Assembly (NCBI GenBank): GCA_024336345.1
Contig: JANFOG010000008.1
Coordinates: 1,612,001-1,676,000 of the forward strand
DNA from: Mariannaea sp. PMI_226
Lineage: Eukaryota > Ascomycota > Sordariomycetes > Hypocreales > Nectriaceae
Direction: 5' to 3'
DNA: 64,000 nucleotides
Below, piece by piece: positions 22,296-34,097 of this stretch (position 1 is the stretch's first letter; every line of letters starts with the position of its first letter). Under the pieces are notes generated by a model. It was not told where the DNA came from, did no database searches, and saw nothing but the letters and a program-made list of their open reading frames with translations. Position numbers and translations under genes: made by a program.

Positions 22296-24884
22296 ATGAC
22301 CGAAATGGAGATGGAAATCGATATGAACAAACCTCATGGTCTTGATGGGTACGAGGACGATGATCTGATTGATTTCGATACGGACATGCATGATGAGCAT
22401 AAGCCAACACAAGCGTACGAAGATGACCACGATCACCAGCCAGTTGATGGTACCGCAGACATGGAAGAGATAGATATCGACGTTGAAACTGGTGGAGACC
22501 ACGGAGAACAGGAAGCAGATGCAGAAATGAGCGAAGAAGCCGATCTGATCGATGTCGAAGAGACAATGCATGATGTGAACAACCCAGGCGAACATGATCA
22601 CTACGCCACTGAGGATCATGAAATATCAATCCCGCAGTCTGAAATCATTCGTGAGGGCTCTGTTGAAATTCCGCATGACCTCAATAATAGCGGACACCAA
22701 ACCAACGATGCCGACGAAGTAGCTGAGGAAACCCACGAATCGGCTAACGAGATTGATTACGAGCTTGATGAGCAGCCGGAGCAAGAATATGAGGCAGAGG
22801 AACATGAATCCCACCAGGGGCATGCCTTACAAGCCGAAGATGGAGCTTCACAAGTGCATGTGGAGCCTACACATGAGCATGAAGAATCAAAGGTTCCAGA
22901 AGAAGAGAGTCCCGTGGTACCTGAAGATGCTCCTACCAACCACAGCGGTAATCAAGAGGCCGATGAGGAAGAAGAGATCACTTATGATGAAGTAGGTGAT
23001 GAAGTAGGTGACGAAGAGGGTGACGAAGAGGGTGACGAAGAAGGTGATCACTACGCGCTTGCAGAGACCCCGACTCGGGAAGAGGATGATAAAACAGTGC
23101 CTGCTGGCAATGTTGATGCTGCTTCCAAAGATGAGCCTCATGATTCACCCAATACTGGTGAGGATGACAATGATGAAGATGAATACCACCAGGAGGAGCT
23201 GGAGGATCAAACTTCAACCGAGAACAAACTTCCTGAACACGTTGAGTTTGATGATGAATACGATGTCACCGCAGATGTCGCTGAGGAGCATTTCGAGCAC
23301 GATGAAGAGAAAGTCGATGAACATGAGGCTCATGAGTCTGAGCATGGTCCCTCACCTTCTGACCATAACTCTGCTGCAGCTTCTGACAGCGAGTTCCCTG
23401 CAATCACAGTACAATATAAGGGAGACGAGTTCCCCTTGTTCTCAACCAGCTCGAACGGGTTTTTTACGGAGACGTCTATTCTAGACGAAACTATTGACAA
23501 ATTACTATCCGGCTTTCGAGAAGAACTAGCAAATGAAATTTGCCATGAAGATGAGTTGGTTTTTCAGGTCGACGAGCTTGGCCTTGAATTTGCCGAGGTA
23601 AGAAAGTCTATCGAGTTCATCAAGCACCTAGTACTAATGCGTGGATAGTCCTCATGGCGTGATTCTCTTTCTAGTGTTACACTACGCCAGATTCTCGAAA
23701 TCTTTGATTTGTTAGTGAAGAATCAGGACCCGGATAGCTCTCGGACTCTTTATACATACCTTTTTACGAAACCCTGCACCACGAAGCGACTAGAGTCTCT
23801 AATCGAGAGTGCAACAGCAGGAAAAGGCCTGGATGAAGTCATCCACCTATTCGAGTCTCCTGTTCTGGCCGTGGCCAGTATCCTAGACACCAATACTGTT
23901 GATGACGGTCTTATTGATCATTCTGATGTGACTGGCAGTCCAGCCGATGAAACAGAAAAAAACGCAGAGAGCCTTGAATTTGAAGCTCAACATGCAACGG
24001 ACGAGAGCAAGGACTTTGTTGCCGCAGACTTGGAGAGCCGCCCTGACGGCAACGGAACAAACGAAGAGAACCTAGAGCCAAGCGATGCTGAGTATCCTGG
24101 AAGCAACGGTAATGAAGATTATGGCGAGGATGACACAGCACCAGTAGAAGGTGCAACGCCTGATGCGGCGGCTTCAGAAGATGACGAGCAAACAAACGGT
24201 AAATCCACCACCCACAACCCGTCACCACTTTTTACATGCTTCCATCCGCATTTTTGTCTTTGTGCCATGTGTGTGGCAGATTATATCTCAGAGCATGACC
24301 GTGAAGAGGCGGGATTTCGGCAGTCTCTTGATCGATCAGATGCAACAGACAGAAGGTCTTTTCTCGGTCATTCTCTCGAGAAACATCCGCACTTGCACAC
24401 AGGTTTCAGCTTTATATGTTCAACAGAAGACACTAACAAGATGGTGCCAGCCCATGATGATGAAAGCGAATCCGACCCATTCCTTAACCTCGAGTTTGAC
24501 GATGAGGTAGAGGAAGACGGAGCCGATCACGAAGCCGATGATGTTCTTGACCTCGACGATGCGAATGTGGCTACCGCCAATACCAGCACGACAGCGACGC
24601 TAAAAGACGACGATGAATTTGTTTCCCCTGCTGTCCATTCTTCCGCAAACGCCACAGCGACTGAACCCCATGGTGAAGTGGATGAGCTCGAAGAGATTGA
24701 TTGGAGAGATGAGCCCGAGACTCACGATGATGCCCCGAGTCCATTATCTGCTACAGGGAAGCGAGCTAGGGGAGACGACGACGACGCTGACGCTGAAAAT
24801 GAGCAAGGTATGGCTCCATTTACACTCAATCTTGATCCACATATTATTAACACCATGTTAGATGTCAAGCGCCGTCGCCCCTGA
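22296..24884 (+). CDS. Highly acidic protein, unknown function, possibly nuclear
   Basis: I do not recognise a named family. Residues 1-370 are extremely rich in Asp/Glu with His, starting MTEMEMEIDMNKP. A more ordinary, probably folded block follows (about 371-520): FPAITVQYKGDEFPLFS, then IDKLLSGFREELANEICHED and, across the first intron, a helical segment RQILEIFDLLVKNQDPDSS. The tail is acidic again, with EEIDWRDE and a short basic end KRRRP that could act in nuclear targeting. Exon 1 is 22296-23597 and the next starts at 23649 (intron with GTAAGA). Further introns are likely at 24199-24279, 24403-24450 and 24808-24861. All are multiples of three and stop-free, so exact splicing in that part is uncertain, and one 252-nt intron 24199-24450 would also fit. 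Start chosen because it opens the continuous acidic frame. Confidence 0.7.
22986..23045 (+). repeat. 12-bp coding minisatellite, five units
   Basis: Five tandem 12-bp units of the form GAYGAAGWRGGT encode Asp-Glu-Val/Glu-Gly repeats inside the acidic protein. The frame is kept by the unit length. Confidence 0.9.
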
Positions 24885-25910
24885 GCCATGAATCCCAAGC
24901 AGCGACAACCATTAACTAACACTCTCATCTACTGTTGTGATTTCCCACAAATCTGGACAATGAGGCAAAGCCAGCGGCCGGGTTCCCGAAGCTTTCGCCA
25001 AGAGCCACCCCCTGATTCCCTTTTCTACTTTCCCAACACCTTTTCGAGTCTAGAAAATATCTGCTCTGGTGGTAAGAAGAGCCTACACATAAATGCAACC
25101 CCTCCGGCCTAGTGTTTGATATTTTTACATGGCCATACGACGGTTAGGTCAAAGTCAGAAATAGGTAGGTTGACGACAGCGAGTGTGACTAACCAGACAG
25201 GTTTCTTCAGCATGATGCAAAATTCGAGCACAATAGCACCCTACCCCGAAATTTCTCTGGCTCTCTTCTCGTTCGACCCTAACTAAAACTTTATTTATCA
25301 TTGGTGATGCCTTCGTCGATACCCTTCAGTTTTCGCAATAGCCGGTCTGCAGACTAGTGGTGTCGGCAAGGCCTGGAACTCGATCTTGTATGATAGATGG
25401 ATGGTCTTTCAGGGCGTTTTGGGCGTTGAACGAAGCATACACGAGCACTTCGACGACCAAGTGCCAATTCTTTTGAACTTTCGAATCCGGATAGTCTAAG
25501 GCCCTCCTCCCAAAGGTTGAAATAGACACTTCGGGCCGCAAAGTATTTTGTTGTGAGGAGGAAAAGTGGAAAAGTCTTTCGATGCGGAAACCTGATAGCG
25601 GAAGTCAAATTATGGGTTGATATAGTAGACTGATAGTTTTGACGGTAAAGACCGGATTGCTGGGAAAGCCCTTGCACGTTGATGGTCATAATTGATGGGG
25701 ACTAGGGTGGGAAAGCGATTTGCATTTGGCACGCTCCCGCTGCCCCCAGTTCCAGTAGTCCTACTAGGTCGACTAGGTAGTTCTAGCAAATGTTATTTGA
25801 TATCAGCTATGATGGACTCGTAATCCTTCTTTTAGCGTACCGAGTACTAGATTCCCAGAGCCTTTGTCTTATCGCTTAGCCCCTGCGATGTGAAAGCCAA
25901 CGGGCAATGA
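24885..25910. other. Intergenic, convergent 3' ends
   Basis: This is about 1 kb between the acidic-protein gene and the GFA-domain gene, which end facing each other. Only short frames without domains occur, for example minus-strand 25326-25541. I see no RNA gene or repeat. Confidence 0.6.
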
Positions 25911-27017
25911 TCACTTCTCCTTTCCCCAGAGCAACAATCCTCTCTCTAGCGAGGAGATCAAAGTCCCAGCCCTCCTCGCCTCGCTCCCATTTCGTCCGAC
26001 CTCGGTTTCTTCAGAGAAACTCACTCTTCCGGTCGGCCAATCAATCCAGCTCTCGGCTCTGGCACCTTCTTTGGCTCTCAACAGCCCAGCACTCACATCA
26101 ATGAGATCTGGCCGCCACTTGTCGTGCCAGAAAATGGTAGCACCGCAAGTTCCACAAAACTCGCGCAAGACATCTGGGGATGAACGGTAGCTCGTCAATA
26201 TATTGGCGGGAAGGGTGTCGAAATCAAGGGGCGCAGCTGTCTCGTTCCCGCTTTCATCCCAGGCGTGGAAGACGATGTTGACTCGTGGGACGAACACCCA
26301 TGTCTGGATCTCGAAGCCGGATATGAGGCGACATGAGCGGCATGCACAAGTCCCGCCCAAATATTTGGTCCCGTTGTCACGGATCCACCACTTTTCGTCC
26401 CCTGGGTTCCGTACGATGGCTGGATCAGTGGTGTTGTAGGGATAAATCACATCGGAGTAGTTGGACCTGGGAAGATAGCTTGCGGGGCTTGGACGGGTAA
26501 TGTGGAAGATGACGCGGCCGCAGTCGCAAGACGCAGCCAGATGCTCTTCTTCGTCTGAGGTAGCATCTCGGACGCTGGGATGAAAACCAGGTGTTTCCAT
26601 CTTTTGTCCGTCAACTTCAGGAAGCCACACGGCGCTGCCTCCGTCTTTGGTCTCGGACACATGGACGTGGTTCATGTACCGTCCAGTTATAGACCCGTCG
26701 TCAGGCACGGTCTCGATGATGACCCCGGTAGCCAACTCCCATTCTGTATCGGCCTTGCTGCGGAGGACGTGGCATCCACAAGTCGAGCAAAAGTATCGCA
26801 TCCATCCGTCTCCAGTCCGGTAAGCGGAGAGACCTTGAGGTAGAGACACAGGGGCCGCAATGGGATAATACGATACACAAAGCACGCCAGACGAGTGCCT
26901 GCAAGAGTCGCAATGACAAAGAGATAAGTCACAATGAGCGGTATCCGAGGATTTTGTGGTTATGAGTTGAGAAATGCCACCACATATGCATGAGACTCGA
27001 AAAGAAGGGGACGCCAT
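25911..27017 (-). CDS. Double GFA/CENP-V-type zinc-binding domain protein
   Basis: The protein carries two tandem glutathione-dependent formaldehyde-activating (GFA/CENP-V, Mss4-like) domains. Domain 1 shows CICGG (residues 10-14), LCHCDSCR (33-40) and FCSTCGCHV. Domain 2 shows CDCGRV, CACRSCR and FCGTCGATIFW. Each set supplies the CxC, CxxC and CxxC-type zinc ligands. Starting at the ATG at 27017 gives 368 residues and puts the first domain right at the N-terminus. An in-frame ATG at 27077 would add 20 residues with no match to the domain and is less likely. There is no intron. Biochemical activity of fungal GFA proteins is mostly untested; several sit in secondary-metabolite clusters, but no such cluster is visible here. 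Confidence 0.85.
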   Translation of the reverse strand: MASPSFRVSCICGGISQLITTKSSDTAHCDLSLCHCDSCRHSSGVLCVSYYPIAAPVSLPQGLSAYRTGDGWMRYFCSTCGCHVLRSKADTEWELATGVIIETVPDDGSITGRYMNHVHVSETKDGGSAVWLPEVDGQKMETPGFHPSVRDATSDEEEHLAASCDCGRVIFHITRPSPASYLPRSNYSDVIYPYNTTDPAIVRNPGDEKWWIRDNGTKYLGGTCACRSCRLISGFEIQTWVFVPRVNIVFHAWDESGNETAAPLDFDTLPANILTSYRSSPDVLREFCGTCGATIFWHDKWRPDLIDVSAGLLRAKEGARAESWIDWPTGRVSFSEETEVGRNGSEARRAGTLISSLERGLLLWGKEK

Positions 27018-30000
27018 GACACGCAATGGAGGCGAACGAATGCAATATTTCAATGTGACGTTTGCATTTAGGACCATGAGCTATAAGTATAGAGTCATGG
27101 AGAGTAGAGAAAGTGCGGGGATGATCTACGTAATATAGGCATACCGAGCAAGTCGTAGTACAGCATAAAGAAAATGACCTAAACCGTTGATAATAGCAGG
27201 TCCGCGGGGAAGATGAGAGAGATGGAGGTCTAGGGGTTCCTCGAATCAGATGGAGGAAGACGGAGTTCGCGCCGTAATGCCGGAGAGGCTCAAATGTCAC
27301 AGGAAGGCTTACTATATATAATATATTCGAGGGACAAAGTAGACAGCCAGTACTTATCATTTGGACAACTCCACCATACCATGCGATGAGCTGCTCGTCA
27401 GCTCATAGGAATCTCAGTTGCAGCAAGGATTTGTGATGTGCGCATCTATAAATACCTGAGTGGAGTTTGCATAAAAGAACCCGACACAGTTTCATGGTAT
27501 CAAAGGCCTAAAACTGACTAACTCGCTGAACAGCAGGATCCGCTGATACGCGAAGATCGGACGGGGTAGCACTGAGAACTGGAACGGGGGGACCATACTG
27601 GTGATCAGATGAGACTTTGAAGGGAGAGAGACTGAGACGTCATCAATATATAGTAGGTACAGACTTATGGGGTATAGTACGTAGTAGAAGAGGGTTGAAG
27701 AAGAAGAAGAAGAAGAAGGAAAAGAAGAAATGGGAGTGACACATTTACTTGTCAAGGGAGACAACTGTTTTGTTTATGATTCTCCTCTCCGTGCGTGTCT
27801 GGAATGCAACTCAGTCAAGAGGGATACTGAGGAGAGCGTTCCATGTTGACGAGACAGCCTGATATGGGGATATGAATCAAACCGTCGTCATGCCACGTGA
27901 TCTAATGCCTGTCCTGTCAACCACTGTATTCTGTCTGGGTCATGAAGGAGGGAAGCGGAATGGGTCACCAGTATGGAGTAGGGGAGAAGTAGAAACTCAA
28001 TTCAACCGTCACAGGTCGAATCTATGGTGTAGGAGATGTTCCGGAACGAACCCGTTTCAACAGTGGCTAGTGTCCGTCTCGGACCCCTCGAGCCCTCCAG
28101 TCCAGTGCAACGTACCTCTTTGTTGGTGTGTACAGATTAGTGCACCAACAAAGGTGGTGAAGGACAACTTACTCCAAGGTGAAAGGTGGCGCGTGGCAAA
28201 AGACGGCCTATGCCGACCAGTGGCTTGGTGCGCCAACACGAGAAAGGGCTGATGGAATGGATACGGCCAAAAAAGGGCTGTGGCGGTGCATCTGCGGCAA
28301 ATCCTATCTACACCATGCCCTTTGGGTTCCCTCCACCGGAGATACTATTCCCATCGCAAGCTATCGCGATGTGATGGAATGGAAGCCATAAGAGAACAAA
28401 TTTGGTTTCCTACGTAATCATGTATCCCTAAATGTCCAGATGATGACACCTAACCCCTCCTCTTGCAATCAATCCACGCCCTCCCCTGCCTTGCCCCAGT
28501 CTCCCTCTCTTTCATTCATGAGACGGAACATGTGACGTTTTTAACTCTTCCGTGTCGAGCGTTTGCCAATATTTCCACAAACTTATTCACCCAGCGTCTG
28601 CAGCCCGATGGATAGTGGCATCTAGCTCAGGGGCAAAGATAGTCCAGCTGCAGGTGGCAAATCCTTTATTTTTCTCCAATGTCAGATACTAAGTGCCGGT
28701 ATTGCGCATCTTACGGCTTTCGTATGTATGTACTTCGTACCGCGTCTAGTACTAAAAGTACCTGCCGTACCTTGGGTAGGTAAAGTAGCAGATGTCAAGG
28801 AACCTCACCAGGTCTGGATTGGGTATTGATTGCCATCCAGGCAACCGAATTCTGCAACGGTTGATGAAATAATCATCCCTGTTGCGTATAGAGTGTTTCC
28901 ATACTGACCACCAAGGTACTTTGCTTAATGAGCAACCAACAGGTACTAATTAATTTCATGGCAGACAGACAGGTCTGGCCTTCTTGAGTATTGGCCCTGG
29001 CCAACAAGAAAAAAAAATCAAATTGAAAAGGTCCTTGAATATTTACAGATTACAGTACAGTACCTACGTACATAGTAAGATACCTTGGTACGTAATTCAA
29101 CACTCAGCGAGGATCAGGGCTTGTCGTGTCAGGTGCCCCAGTCCCCCTTCTCCCTTACGAATCGTAAACGGCTCAGTGTCAGCGGAGACTTTGCCCATTT
29201 CACTTCAGGACACACTGTCCCAGAAGAGTTGAGGAGGAAAGAAAAAAAAATAAACTGCGCTAAGTTTCAGACAGCCAATAACCCCTGCTGCGTCGTGTTG
29301 TCCCTTCCCTGGCGCTGAGAGGACCCGCAAACAGTGGATCGTAGCGTCCTGAGCTCGACACAGCCTCCGGGCATAGCGCCCACCAGGACCATGGACCAGT
29401 GGGGAATACTGCTGGAGTACGAGCGCCAGCGGGTTTATTAGCGAGGAGGGGTATTTGGGAGGTGCGCTGAGGCGATTGAGGCGAAGTGTTCGTCCCCTGC
29501 TGAACCTGGTAAAAGAGCTGGGACAGGAAGGGCTGATCATGTATTACTGCCTAGGACTATTTATGCAGTGGCAGTAATACATTGTACATAGTAGCATGCA
29601 CGAATGGCTTGGGCAGGTGCTTAAGTGCCTTGGCAATCTTTTTTAATTTTTTTTCCATGGCTTGAAAACAGAAATGGTTCAACAGCTATCGAAATGTGAT
29701 GCATGTGGGAGCTGGCTGGCTGGCCTGCCTTCCTACCTGGGCAGGTAAGGCACCAAAGGGCGGACAGGTACCTCTGGGGATGTGGTAAGAGGTACTACCT
29801 ACAATAAAGGTACCTACACTGGAAACATAAGCGCTCAAAAGGCTGGAGGATAAGTTCAATGGCTGTTGAGTGGTGCACCACTTTTGCCCGTTTCCATGTC
29901 AAAGTTTTGCATTGTCGACAAGACTGATTCTGGTGTACCAGTAAACGCGGTTGCTACTGTATCATCGTTGTCATTTCTCTCATCGCTCTGTTGCTTTGTC

Positions 30001-30165
30001 GCCTCCTCAGTACTCAACCGCTTGTACGGCATGCCCTAATTGCTGGTAACTTACCGAGGCACCTACCGAACTTGGAGGAATGGAATGGATATGATCTAAA
30101 AGACGACAGCGCCTTACCTACAGTAATCTGTACTTGTGTCCGGAGTACTTCATTTGGAGGTACAT

Positions 30166-30200
30166 ACCTACCTACCTACCTACCTATTTACCTACCTACT
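30166..30200 (+). repeat. CCTA tetranucleotide tract
   Basis: Imperfect tandem CCTA units, broken by one TTTA, lie in the long intergenic region upstream of the transporter gene. Confidence 0.85.
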
Positions 30201-30752
30201 TGGTTAGATTCTCTGGTAGGGACTATGTACGTACAGTAGTAGGTAGGGCGATTGAGGAGCCACCGCTGCAGCGTGTTCACACCACCAAAATCCACAGGCT
30301 GGCACCCAATCCTTGCGAGGAGGGTCTTCTCTCCAGCACACACTAAGCACTTGAGCGGACCTGGCTCGACAACGTTTGGACCACCCTGGGCCACACAATT
30401 CGGGCCACATCTGGACCACATTGGGAGCTAGCACGTGCCGTGCTCCAGGTAGGCACAAGGTACATCGTACATGTTGCCTCCACCACCAGGCTACTTAGGT
30501 ACCGTGCCTCAACCTTCCAGCCATCGACCACCTCCAAGTCCCCCGTTCCCCAGCCCCAGCCAGCACTCCAGGTCCCTCCACGCTGACCTGCAGCCGCACC
30601 GCACCCTCACCTGGCTTCGTTCAGCCAAGTTGTCCCTTTTCCATCTCTCAATCCATCCCTTTCCTTCTCGCATCGCATCGCCTCAAGTCGACGCTCGCGT
30701 CCTCTCCTCATCCCTCGTTCCCCGTTCCCTCGTCCCTCCGCCTTGACGTTCC

Positions 30753-30782
30753 CTTCGCCTTCGCCTTCGCCTTCGCCTTCGA
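30753..30782 (+). repeat. TTCGCC hexanucleotide repeat
   Basis: About five tandem TTCGCC units lie in the pyrimidine-rich leader roughly 400 bp before the transporter start codon. Confidence 0.85.
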
Positions 30783-31164
30783 CTACCCTCGCCTTTCCCC
30801 CAGCGCGAGTCTTATACACGAACGACCTCGACGACTCCTAACGAAACACCACTTTACGACTCCGCAATCCCTCATCAGCTCGGCAGACACGAGACGTCGC
30901 GACCTTGATCACTGGGCCACACCTCAAAACGTCAGATATTTTTACACAAATCTTGGATGCATCGTTATTGAGGACCAGAACATTCACTTTTCGCCGTCTT
31001 CCCTCCTGACTTGTACATCACAACCGCCCTCGTTCATCATTCTCGACGACTCCTCTCGCCTGGTGCGAGCGACTAGCCGATACAGCTCCGACTACCCTTG
31101 CTCGAGGCGCATTCAAATTTTCGCCAACTATTAGTTTACGCAGTCTCTGTGCGTTCCTCACAAA

Positions 31165-32783
31165 ATGATTGAAGACAAGTACGTCACTTCCAGCCTCCCA
31201 TCTTGCTTTTGCCAAGCATCATATTCGCCTCTCCATGTCCCTAGCCTCATGCCCCAATGTACACACTCGCTGACTATTTTCAAGGTATATCGGTCTGGCA
31301 CTTGCCATGACATCAGCTCTTGCCATTGGTAGGTTTCTTATTGGAAAGTTTGCATTGTATCGTTCCTAATTGTTTCCTTTACAGGAACAAGTTTTGTCAT
31401 TACCAAAAAGGTCAGTCTACACGCCCAAAGCGAGCACGCCACAAATTTGCTCCTCGCGCAAGCATTGAATCTTTGAACAAAATGCTGACTAGTATACAGG
31501 GATTGAATCAAGTAGGAGAGCGCCATGGATTCGAAGGCGAGGGTTTCATTTACCTACGAAACCCGTTGTGGTGGGCTGGTATCTCGACCTGTACGTTTCG
31601 TCTCAACGTCTTCAAATCGATCTTGACTAACCCCAAATGTGATTGTAGTGGCCACCGGAGAAATCTGCAATTTTGCCGCATATGCCTTTGCCCCTGCCAT
31701 CCTTGTTACACCTCTCGGAGCTCTCAGTGTGCTCATCGGCGCCGTCTTGGGATCTTACTTCCTTGGCGAGGAACTGGGAACCTTGGGCAAGCTTGGTAGT
31801 GCAATTTGTCTGATTGGCGCCGTTGTTATCGTTCTCCATGCGCCTCCAGACGAGGAGATTGAGACAATTGATAAGATCCTCAATTATGCCCTTCAGCCAG
31901 GTAAGCCACTTCACCAGATGTCACCTTGCGTAAAGGCTGATTTCTAACCTGATATTGAAGGTTTCCTCCTTTACGCGATCGCCGTCGTTGGTTTCGCCGT
32001 TGTCATGATCTACAAGGTCGCCCCCGTCCATGGCAAGAAGAACGCTCTCATTTACCTCTCCATCTGCTCGACTGTCGGCTCCATTTCCGTCATGTCTGTC
32101 AAGGCCTTTGGCATCGCCCTCAAGCTCACCTTTGCCGGCCACAACCAATTCACCCACCCGTCTACCTACGTCTTCATGATCCTGACGACAGTCTGCATCC
32201 TTACTCAGATGAATTACTTCAACAAGGCTCTCGCCTGCTTCCCCACAAATATGTAAGCCAACTTCAGTGATTACTTGGCAATATTGTTGCTGACTTGGTT
32301 ATTTTTAGCGTCAACCCTCTGTATTACGTGACGTTCACCACTGCTACCCTCTGCGCCTCTTTCATCCTTTTTAGCGGATTTAACACAACTGATCCCGTCG
32401 GCACCCTCTCCCTACTCTGCGGTTTCTTGATTACCTTCATTGGAGTCTACCTACTGAACCTCTCCAGAGGAGATCCTCATGGCCGCAAGCTAGTTGATGG
32501 CCGAGGAGGGTCTGATGCAGTTGCCACCGACATGGTATCTGGTCTTCAGACTCGCCTTAGTATGCAGTCTCGTCGAAGCGGCGACCCATCACGATACAGT
32601 ATCGGCAGCCTACATGGCGATCGTGAGGGTTTGATGCGTGGATACGACGAGGAGGCCAACGGATTTGCTCTCAACGACCTGACCGAAGACAGTGATGATG
32701 ACATGCGCCGTGCTAACGGAGCTAATGGCAAGCATTACGAAAACGGCATCGAGCTCGATAACCGCAAAGGAGGCGACAGATAA
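31165..32783 (+). CDS. NIPA-type magnesium transporter
   Basis: This is a member of the NIPA/DUF803 family in the drug/metabolite transporter superfamily, predicted to move Mg2+ across the plasma or endosomal membrane. Seven exons: 31165-31178, 31285-31328, 31385-31410, 31500-31590, 31649-31900, 31961-32252 and 32309-32783, giving 397 residues. The first splices build MIEDKYIGLALAMTSALAIG and then GTSFVITKKGL, the typical NIPA first helix. NPLWWAGISTLATGEICNF and APAILVTPLGALSVLIGAVL follow and are family hallmarks. About nine membrane segments can be counted. The last 110 residues are a hydrophilic tail rich in Ser, Arg, Asp and Asn, likely cytosolic and regulatory. All junctions keep the frame, and introns are 56-106 nt. 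Ion specificity is inferred from animal NIPA proteins. Confidence 0.92.
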
Positions 32784-34097
32784 GCCGCTCGCTAACGAGT
32801 CGATATTTCTATTATACAGGACAGAGCAACTTAATGCCGCTGGAGGCATTCACTGGCTGCGTTACGCACCAGATTTTTGATATTTTCTTTTATCTCTTGG
32901 GAGCTACTGTACATTTCCGACTTCAGCTCGCGGCCATGTGCATTCATGAATGAAACCCTAAAACGCAACAAAAAAGGAATTGCTGGCGCAGGTGCCACTA
33001 CCCAACTATGCGTATGGGATCGAGTCTCAGGGATTGATGGCATTTATATTATCCATCACAGGAGTATTAAGGGCACGGTCTGGGAAGGCGTTGGCGGAAT
33101 TTATATCTCAGCCAGCAAGCTGGTTTCTCCTTGTACGATACTGGGCTGTATGACACAAGAAGGGGACAACGACACGTTGACCATTCTCGCTTACACTTGA
33201 ATGAGACAGCAAGAAGGGGGAAAGGAATCAAGCGGCTCGAGTACGGGGATGAAGATATTGTCAGCAACACTGCTGCTCGTGAATTTGGAATTTCTCAAGG
33301 AAACGGGGCTGGGATGTTTTAGAATCTTTGGTGATTTTCTTTTGTTGAGTCTCGGGGCTTGTTGGCATGGCTTGGGAGAGAGTGTCGTCTGTGCATTGCC
33401 CGCATTGAAATGTTCTATTTTCTTCTTCTTGTGTTTGGATTGATTTAAAAGGAAAGAGAAGGTTAGACATGATGTTTTTTCAGATACCAGAGAATAGCAA
33501 GGAAGAAAACACTCAATTAAGACTTCATTTACAAAATTGGTCTTCTCTTTGCTTCTTTGGACAAAGGATCTGGGTTAAAAAACGCCTGGCCTAGCTGGTA
33601 ACGAGGGGTCTTGGTGATATGCGTGTAGTGTGTCTGAGAGCCCCCTCCGTGGAGACTCATCAAATATTCTGGAAGAGGGGCCACATATGGTCACTCTCAC
33701 TGAGGGGAGAGATACATTTCATCGTTATGTTGCAACAAAGTATTAATGGCATACTTCATGCTCTGATGCGCACAGTCACATAACATCTGGTTCATGGCTC
33801 TTGGAGTGTCATAAAACTGTGTCGTAGCTACGTACAAAGCGTCACCGATAGGAATCCCAAAAAAAGACAATACACAAGGATACTAAATCATTTGTAGTCA
33901 GAAGACACGAGTTCCTCACGTGTCATTCATAATCATCGGGTTTCAATTTTTCTTCTTTTATGCATTGCCTACCCTTACAAGCAAGAATGAAACCGTTCCG
34001 TGCCCTTCAGCGGATGCAAATGAACAATTGACGCCTGAGTAGACCTCCGTTCCTCAACCTCTTTCCCAGCTCCCTTATCTCACCAAAGGGAAACCAT
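32784..34097. other. Intergenic, convergent 3' ends
   Basis: This is 1.3 kb between the transporter and rps3, whose 3' ends face each other. No domain-bearing frame, tRNA or repeat was found. It presumably holds both 3' UTRs. Confidence 0.6.

Larger units (their letters stand above)
27018..31164. other. 4.1-kb divergent intergenic region
   Basis: This region separates the minus-strand GFA gene from the plus-strand magnesium-transporter gene. It contains a GAA repeat (about 27697-27719), CCTA tetranucleotides (30166-30200), a TTCGCC hexanucleotide tract (about 30753-30782) and repeated GGTACC palindromes (29767, 29809, 30498). The last 600 bases are C/T-rich leader sequence. Open frames on both strands lack domains or consistent splicing. 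Confidence 0.5.
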
